Below, in pieces: positions 57,378-64,000 of a stretch of DNA of 64,000 nt (the first letter of the stretch is position 1; every line of letters starts with the position of its first letter). The notes beneath the pieces were generated by a model. The model worked only from the letters and a program-made list of their open reading frames with translations, was not told where the DNA came from and ran no database searches. The translations under genes and the position numbers were made by a program. The DNA is from Apoda limacodes (lineage: Eukaryota; Arthropoda; Insecta; Lepidoptera; Limacodidae): contig OX291553.1 in the NCBI GenBank assembly GCA_946406115.1, forward strand, positions 1,927,001 to 1,991,000, read 5' to 3'.

Positions 57378-60338
57378 CTAGGTACTACTTACTATTCCAA
57401 ACTGAACATACCGCCCACCATGGACAAAATGTCCATAAATTACTCCGCCAATAACTACTACTACACATTTATGAATGTGAGCCTTAACTAAATTTTTTGC
57501 ATCCTCAATCCAATATTTAATTCTTATGTAATTTAACATAAGCTGGATCCCTCCCTGCAAAGTTTTTTCATGCGCCTCCGTGATTATGAGATTGGCTAAA
57601 TGACATGTTTTAGGTAAGTATCAATATTGGATGTTTTTGATCCTCACTTATCGAAGCATACTCTAACCGTCCACCAACACGTAATAACCCTTTATCATCA
57701 ATATACGGATTGAGACATGAGATTTTGCTCTTTGGCTTAACAGTACCAGACCTTAAAATAATATTTATTTCTTCTTGGAAATGTATGTTTTGGCACTTTA
57801 TGATGCAAATTATTAGAGTTTCTTGAAGTTCCAGTTTACCAGTTCGGGTAAACAACCTTGGGCTTAAAGCATTTCAATTTTATAAACCTCCTACAATATG
57901 CTAGTACTCTTACTAGTTTTCGTAATGACGAAAACCTTGACTGAAACTTATCTTCTAAATTTAAACTTGTTACAGCAGTGGTTGCGCAGCAAATCTTACT
58001 AGGCTTCTCTTCTAGATCAGTTTCGCACATTTCTTGGCTATTTTGCATTTTGTGGACTGTATCAATTTCACTCTCCTTTAGCCAAGCTGGACCATCTTTC
58101 CATAATGCAAGATCTGCTAAACAAGAAGGTTGAACACCTCTCGACGCGCAATCTGCGGGATTTTCTCTGGACCGAACATGTGACCAATGGCTTCTGAATG
58201 ATTTCTGAGACACGGTTCTAATAAAGGTCTTCCACCTACTAGGATGACCACTTAGCCCAGCAAGTACTACAAAGGAATCGGTCCATGCAAAAACCTCAGT
58301 TTTTGGAATAGCACTGTCTTTGATACTTCTAGAAGTAGCTTGGCTAAGAGTACCGCCCCACATAATTCCAGACAAGGTGTGGAAACCTGTTTTATCGGTG
58401 ATACCTTCGTTTTTGATGCAATCAATTGGACGTGTACATCATTGTTATAGTTTACAACGCGCACGTAAACTACTGCAGCATATGTATCATTTGAGGCATC
58501 GCAGAACCCATGAAGCTCCACGACCTTATTATTTTCATTTGTACAGATCCATCTCGGTAAGCTTAAGCTTGTTAGTTTTAACAGATCGTTGCTGTAAGCA
58601 AGCCACTGTTGTAAAAGTTGAATTGGTTATTCTTGATCCCAGATTCCCGAAATCCAAATCTTCTGTATGAAAATTTTTGCCTTTATTATCACAGGCGCAA
58701 TCCATGCTAAGGGGTCAAACAAACGCGAAATATCTGATATAACCTTTCTCTTGGTTATAGTAGTTTGTAGCTGAGAGAGCTCTCCAGAATATTCAAACTT
58801 ATCTAAATCTTTACTCCATTTTACTCCCAAGACTTTCCTAATATTTCTACATCCCTGTCTGATTTTATCTCGAACTTTCTTTCATTTTCTTTCTTAAGTT
58901 TCCCTGTTTTTTCGATTAATTCTTTAGTCTACTTCTTCATTCTTTACTACTCGTCCACTTTTGTAACTTAAATCCACCTTTAATCATTAAATCATTAAAT
59001 TCCTTGTATATTTTCAACTGTCCGACATCCTGTCATCAGATTATCCATGTATAAGTCTGTCACTACGATTTTTGTGATTGGATTAATAATTATGTTACTT
59101 TCTCCCTTCGTATCAGATTTTTGTAAACTTATATCTTGACATTCATCGTATGCGAGTTGTTGCAAACATCTAACAGCAAGGTAAGGTGCGGAAGCTGTCC
59201 CAAAAATAACACGTAACATTTTATAATGATGCAGAACTCCGTTCTCATCGCGCCATAAAAGTCGATGAAAGTCTATATCCCTTTCAGAGATTTTCACTTG
59301 ACCGTACATTTTTTCTATGTCCGCCACTAGACAAATTTTGAATTGACGCCATCGCATGATAAGATGTAAACTTGGTTGCAAAGATGGCCCTACCAGAAGG
59401 TCTTGATTTAACGAGGTACCATTGGAACCGGGACATGATGCATCAAACACAACGCGAAACTTGGATGTTGATTTGTCTTTCCTAACGACTGCGTGGTGTG
59501 GTAAGTACACCGCTTGTTTATCACGTTGATCTTCTGGAATTAATTTCATATGGCCTAGCTCCAAATATTCATTCATTACGTCTGGATATTGTTCCTTTAG
59601 CTCTTGATCTCTCGCTAAACTTCTTTCTAGTAATGAAGTCGTCTGGCAGCAATCTCCATTGAATTCCCACACTTACAACCTGGACCATTGTTTCGAAAAG
59701 GAAGTTGGACCCCATAACGCCCAGTATTATCTCTAGTCGTGGTTTTGGAGTATAGCTCCTCACATAATTGCTCTTCCTTTGTTAAAAGTTTTTTATTTGG
59801 CTAGCAATGGTCGGATTCAATTTCCCAAATTTTTTTTAGAAGGTCATTGACATCAGTCAAATTCTGAATATGCATACTGGTAATGACATTTTTATGACGG
59901 AGTTTGTCTTTACCTTCTGAACCAATCTAACCAAAAAGGATCCAACCTAGCCTAGTATTTTGGGCTAAAGGGGATCCTGGCGCACTCTTCACTAAGCCAT
60001 CAATTAAAATTTGGCCATATATTTCTGCTCCTAGTAACAAATCAACTTTATTCGGTATGTTGGATCAGCAAGCTGTAAACCCTCTAAATCGGGCCACTTG
60101 CCTATAACTACCCTTTCACTAGGAACAAATGATGTTAATTTGTCTAAAACATATGCTTTTACAATAATTTGAAAATCAGGATCATGTAGTGATTAAATTA
60201 GAATTAAAACTACATACTTAGAGGTTACTGTATAACCTTGATCACTCCCGACGCCTGAAATCAATATATTTTTCCGAACCTTCATAAGTCCATAAGATTG
60301 GACTGCAGACACCGTAATAAACGAGGCCTGTGAGCCTT
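57378..60338 (-). mobile_element. BEL/Pao retrotransposon pol: protease end, RT, RNase H, integrase start
   Basis: Minus strand, from the LINE junction at 60338: the protease remainder opens with GSQASFITVSAVQS, with a stop about 40 codons on. The protease C-terminal region (LLLGAEIYGQILI, SPLAQNTRLGWILFG) is frameshifted. The RT runs 59763-58995: LPHHAVVRKDKSTSKFRVVF, VADIEKMYGQVKI (first Asp) and LYMDNLMTG, where the second catalytic box should be YVDD-like but reads YMDN. 58830-58627 is TKRKVISDISRLFDPLAWIA. RNase H is LHGFCDASNDTYAAVVYVRV (58521 on) with WTDSFVVLAGL. The integrase zinc-binding part (GLLRVGGRLEYA, QGGIQLMLNYIRIKYWIEDA) is at 57855-57378. The integrase catalytic core is absent. 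Multiple stops and frameshifts; inactive. Confidence 0.88.
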
Positions 60339-62853
60339 CAAAGTCAAAGTCAAAATGGTTTTTTCAAATAAGGATTTTACAATCACTTTTGAATCGTCAA
60401 AGTTATAAAATATTAATTTTTGAACCCTCCCACCTTCCCGCCGGTTCACAATGTTGTTGATTTCTACCGAGAAGAATCCGGCAAGAAACTCGATAGTTAC
60501 TCTTTTAAAAACACTATCAATAATACAAATAAACTAAAATACAATTAATGTTTTAAATAAAAAAATTTTAGTCGTACAATTTTATGTTATTTCCATTTTA
60601 ATTTGGTTTACCTATGCATCCTGTAATTGAGCATCATCAGTCCCAAGGATTTTCATCATTTACATAGTCTGAAATATTGTAGTATGCCTTTTTACAAAGT
60701 ACCTGCTTGATAAAAGATTTAAATTTACTTATTAATAGATTTTGAATTTTATTGGGAACTTTGTTGTAAAAGTGTATCCATTGCCCCATAAAAGAGTTAC
60801 TTATTTTGTGTAGACGTGTATCATGCACCAACAGCTTATTTTTACTTCTAGTATTTACTTTGTGAACGTCACTTTTCTTGCTGAAACTATTGATATATTT
60901 ATGTACATATAAAAGATTTTCATATATGTACTGCGACACTAAAGTTAAAATTTTTACTTCCCTAAACCTATCCCTCAGAGATATCCTAGATTCTTATTTA
61001 TAAATAGCACGAATTGCCTTTTTTGTAACAAAAATATTGTATTTACATGAGCAGCGCTACCCCACAATAGGATACCATATGTCATTAAACTATGGAAATA
61101 GCTAAATTATACTATTTTTGCAGTGTCGACATCGGTCAATTGTCTTATTTTTAAGTTTTTTGGCTAGGTTTTGAATATGAGGACCCCATTGAAGTTTGGA
61201 GTCCAGCGTTATGCCAAGAATTAACAAGTTCTAATTGCTCGCCATTAATATTAATACATGTCTGTCTCTGACTAACATTTGGTAATGTAAATTTAACACA
61301 TTTGGTTTTTTTTCATTAAGTAACAAATTATTAGCGTAAAACCAATTTACAATTTTAGAAAGGGCATTATTTAATTCATTTTAATATGTCTGTCGTCTCT
61401 TAACTTTAAAAAGCAAAGAGGTGTCATCAGCAAATAAGACAATGTCATGGTTTTTTACATTATATGGGAGATTATTAATGTAAATAAGAAATAGAAAAGG
61501 ACCTAAAATTGAGCCCTGAGGGACTCCCATAGTGACTGCTGATCCCGGAGATCTTTCACCGTTGACATCTATTTTCTGTACTCTCCTACTCATATAGGAT
61601 GTCAAAAGGTCGAGAGCTTTGCCTCTAATACCAAAGTTATGTAGCTTCCTGATGAGATTTTCATGTTGAACACAGTCAAATGCCTTAGATAAATCACAAA
61701 ACACTCCAAGGGCGTCATGCGAATCCTCCCAGGCGTTATATATATTTTTTAATAGTGCCACTCCCGCATCGGTTGTGGAACGGCCTTTCATAAAGCCAAA
61801 CTGTTTACTACTAAGTAGCTCATTAATACAGAAATGGCTTAACATTTGACAAAGTATGATTTTTTCAAAAACTTTACTGAGTACAGGTAGTATTGAAATA
61901 GGCCGAAAATTATAAGGATCTGTTGAACTACCTGATTTAAAAAGAGGAACAACTTTGCTAAGTTTCATTTCATCAGGAAACACACCACAATCAACACAAC
62001 TATTAAAAATTATGGCTAATGGTGGTGCTATAACATGAATTATTGAATTTATAGTTTTTATAGAAAGTCCCCAAAGGCCTGTGGTGTTTTTTATTTCTAA
62101 TGTTTTAAATGTATTTATGATATCCGTAGGACTAATGTTTTTAAATACAAAGGGAACTTTACATTCAGGAACACTAGTTTGTAATAATTTTTCTGCTAAG
62201 ATTGGACTGTAGTAATAGTGTCTAGAACAGTATTGTACATATCATTTGGGTCGCCATTATAAAGCAAATCTGGAAGTTTATGCAATAAGTTAGATTTAAA
62301 TGATTCAACCCGTTTAGTTGTTATTGGTATAAATTTAATTTCCTTTTTAGTAATACTATTCTTTCTTTCTAAAACCACTAACTGTCCAAAATTATCTGAC
62401 TCTAGATTGCTTATAATTGATTTTTGAATTGGTTTTATGTCAGTAAATATATTGTCGATGCAAGTGGCACTGGATACAGCAATTCTAGTTGGTTCACAAA
62501 ACAAATTATTTAAATTAAAAGACTGAAATAAGGCAAGCAATCTGGTGCTTAATGAGCTATTTTCCAAAATGTTTGTATTGAAGTCTCCACAAACAATGAT
62601 TTGTTTATTGGAATTGCTGATTTTATTCAGCAATTCTTCCATAACTAATTCAAAATTATCATAAATTGCACAAGGCGGCTTGTATACACTCACAACAATG
62701 AGATGCTCAACTTCTATACAGGACAGCTCGGCAGTTCGCTCAACTGAGAGGCTCACAATGTCTTTACGTTCCTTAAACTTTAGCTGTTTATTAAGTAAAA
62801 TTAAAGAGCCACCATGGATAGCATTTACTCGGCTGAACGAACTTGATCCAGTT
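60339..62853 (-). mobile_element. Family C LINE, copy 2: endonuclease part, RT and 3' end, nested in BEL/Pao
   Basis: Minus strand: a 5'-truncated endonuclease begins at 62858-62196 (FSRVNAIHGGSLILLNKQLK, VVSVYKPPCAIYDNFELVME, IIVCGDFNTNIL, ATCIDNIFTD). After a broken linker the RT N-half and palm are open at 61983-61381: MKLSKVVPLFKSGSSTDPYN, FRPISILPVLSKVFEKIILC, GVFCDLSKAFDCVQHENLIR (motif A), MGVPQGSILGPFLFLIYINN (B) and IVLFADDTSLLFK (C). The C-terminal part (60939-60637) ends at NPWD, followed by a 3' UTR with TTTGACT repeats at 60339-60355. It inserted into the protease of the BEL/Pao element. The RT ORF is broken at about 61380 and between 61170 and 60940. Confidence 0.9.
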
Positions 62854-63776
62854 AACACCTCAACGTTAAGTTAACTCCTGTTCTCGCCTCAACCTGAACT
62901 AAGGCTGTTGCCAATAAAATATGACTGCGAATATTCGAGAAACAGGTGACTATATGTTCGGTCTCGCTCGAAGATGGTGTTGTCGCCACTGCAACAGCTG
63001 GTTTATCAACTACTTCATTTTTAGTTCTATTTGAGACATTATTTGGATGAAGCAACGAATGATGCTTCCGCTTACATATTCTACATCTGGAGGACTGACG
63101 ACATAAGTATACCGAATGGTTTTTGCCTAAACAATTAAAACACAAACGATTGGATTGGACAAAGTCGTGACGTGTGGTATGTTCTTCTTTAGCAAATAAC
63201 TTACAATTAATTATTTTATGACCTGCTTTACAAAACGCACAAATGTTTTTTATCTGATTACTATTATTATCAATAATACGCTCGTAGTGTTAGCACTGAT
63301 ATGCTTTGATTTAATAAAATTAATCCATCCAATCATCCAAAAATTCTGTAGATCTAAACCTATGTTCAAGAAATACCTTAAAATTATTTCGAGTGGGTTA
63401 CTCCTCCGACACTTCATTGATCTTTGCTTCCCATTGTTTCCTGGACTCAGGATCTATATGAAAATTGTTTACAAATATAGACAAAGCTTCCTTGAGTTCC
63501 GTCTTTTAGTCAATATACAATTCTTCAGTGTCCTCATACGTATTATCATATATCATATATATCATATCATAACTTGAGTTATAATAAATCTTTTCACCAA
63601 TTTCGGTGACAATTTGTTGATGTGTATTACAAAACGTTCTCCAATGTTGTTCCAATGTTTCCAGCCAAGTTTCTAAATACGATTGTTTTATGTTCTTTAG
63701 GCAACTTCTTAAAATTAGCACGGCCTTTAAGAATAGCTTCATAATTGCTACACTTTAACTTATTAAATGACTCCAT
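62853..63776 (-). mobile_element. BEL/Pao gag end and protease start (upstream part of the split element)
   Basis: The minus strand from about 63776 gives a gag-like helical region (63742-63506; LKNIKQSYLETWLETLEQHW and EEPTRNNFKVFLEHRF in neighbouring frames) and zinc knuckles C-x2-C around 63240-63060 (ICAFCKAGHKIINC, CFNCLGKNHSVYLC, CRICKRKHHSLLH). The protease N-terminus follows (ILLATALVQVEARTGVNLTL) and stops where the LINE begins. The remaining protease continues at 60338. One gag stop and a few frameshifts are visible. The promoter/LTR would lie beyond the window edge or in 63780-64000, where no LTR could be defined. Confidence 0.85.
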
Positions 63777-64000
63777 ACTAACAATATTTTTTAAAGATTA
63801 CGAAATACAAAGAAAATACTAGTGACTGATGACGAAATCAAGTTTCAACAAATTCGTAAATTTTCACAAGTTTCGTTCGCACTATAATCCGTAGAATTTC
63901 ACAAGTCTAGTTTGGCTGCAAAATTTTCTAAGTTCTCAAATGTAAATTTTTGCGAAAAAATTCAAAGTGTTTAAGAATTAAGACACTTAGACAAAATCGG
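63777..64000. other. Upstream flank of the BEL/Pao gag
   Basis: AT-rich sequence at the window edge. It is probably the 5' leader of the element, but no primer-binding site or LTR boundary was recognised. Confidence 0.35.

Overview
The window looks like a piece of a moth or butterfly (Lepidoptera) nuclear genome. It is AT-rich with interrupted genes, one insect-specific odorant receptor gene, and a very dense load of retrotransposon and DNA transposon relics of types common in Lepidoptera. No rRNA, tRNA, CRISPR array or bacterial-type operon was seen, and I did not recognise a new multi-gene system.

The one apparently intact protein gene lies on the minus strand from 28258 down to 14051. It is a seven-exon odorant receptor (7tm_6 family) whose exons keep consistent splice phases, giving 402 residues from the chosen start. 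Its fifth intron is about 10.1 kb and holds an RTE-type relic, LINE pieces, a mariner, two oppositely oriented BEL/Pao fragments and a Helitron end. A second host-type locus lies on the plus strand (about 10044-13320). It resembles a Myb/SANT-like DNA-binding gene and carries a nonsense codon and a frameshift.

Layout. 1-9 kb: TG/AT-rich sequence, LINE tails and a 5'-truncated LINE (3405-4925). 9-14 kb: LINE relics around the Myb/SANT-like relic. 14-28.3 kb: the receptor gene and its element-filled introns. 28.8-30.7 kb: a short repeat and a GC-rich relic of an ORF1-like protein. 31.1-37.4 kb: two related LINEs head-to-tail, the second interrupted by a third LINE in the opposite direction. 38.8-42.5 kb: three unrelated minisatellites and a 161-bp perfect duplication. 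42.5-57 kb: short interspersed repeats and decayed RT or endonuclease pieces (RTE-like, Jockey-like), with palindromes at 45.8, 50.6 and 57.1 kb. 57.4-63.8 kb: a decayed BEL/Pao element whose protease is split by a 5'-truncated LINE.

Recurrent families, named here for convenience: family Z (3' end reading TTTGCCACCTTAGTGGTA, nine copies), family C (3' end of TTTGACT repeats, two near-identical copies), the AB family of LINEs (3' module GGTAGAGA...CCGCCTTTGT), and the GGGTTCCGTA/ACTCGCACTTGGCC short repeat. All homology statements come from reading the translations by eye; no database search was run.
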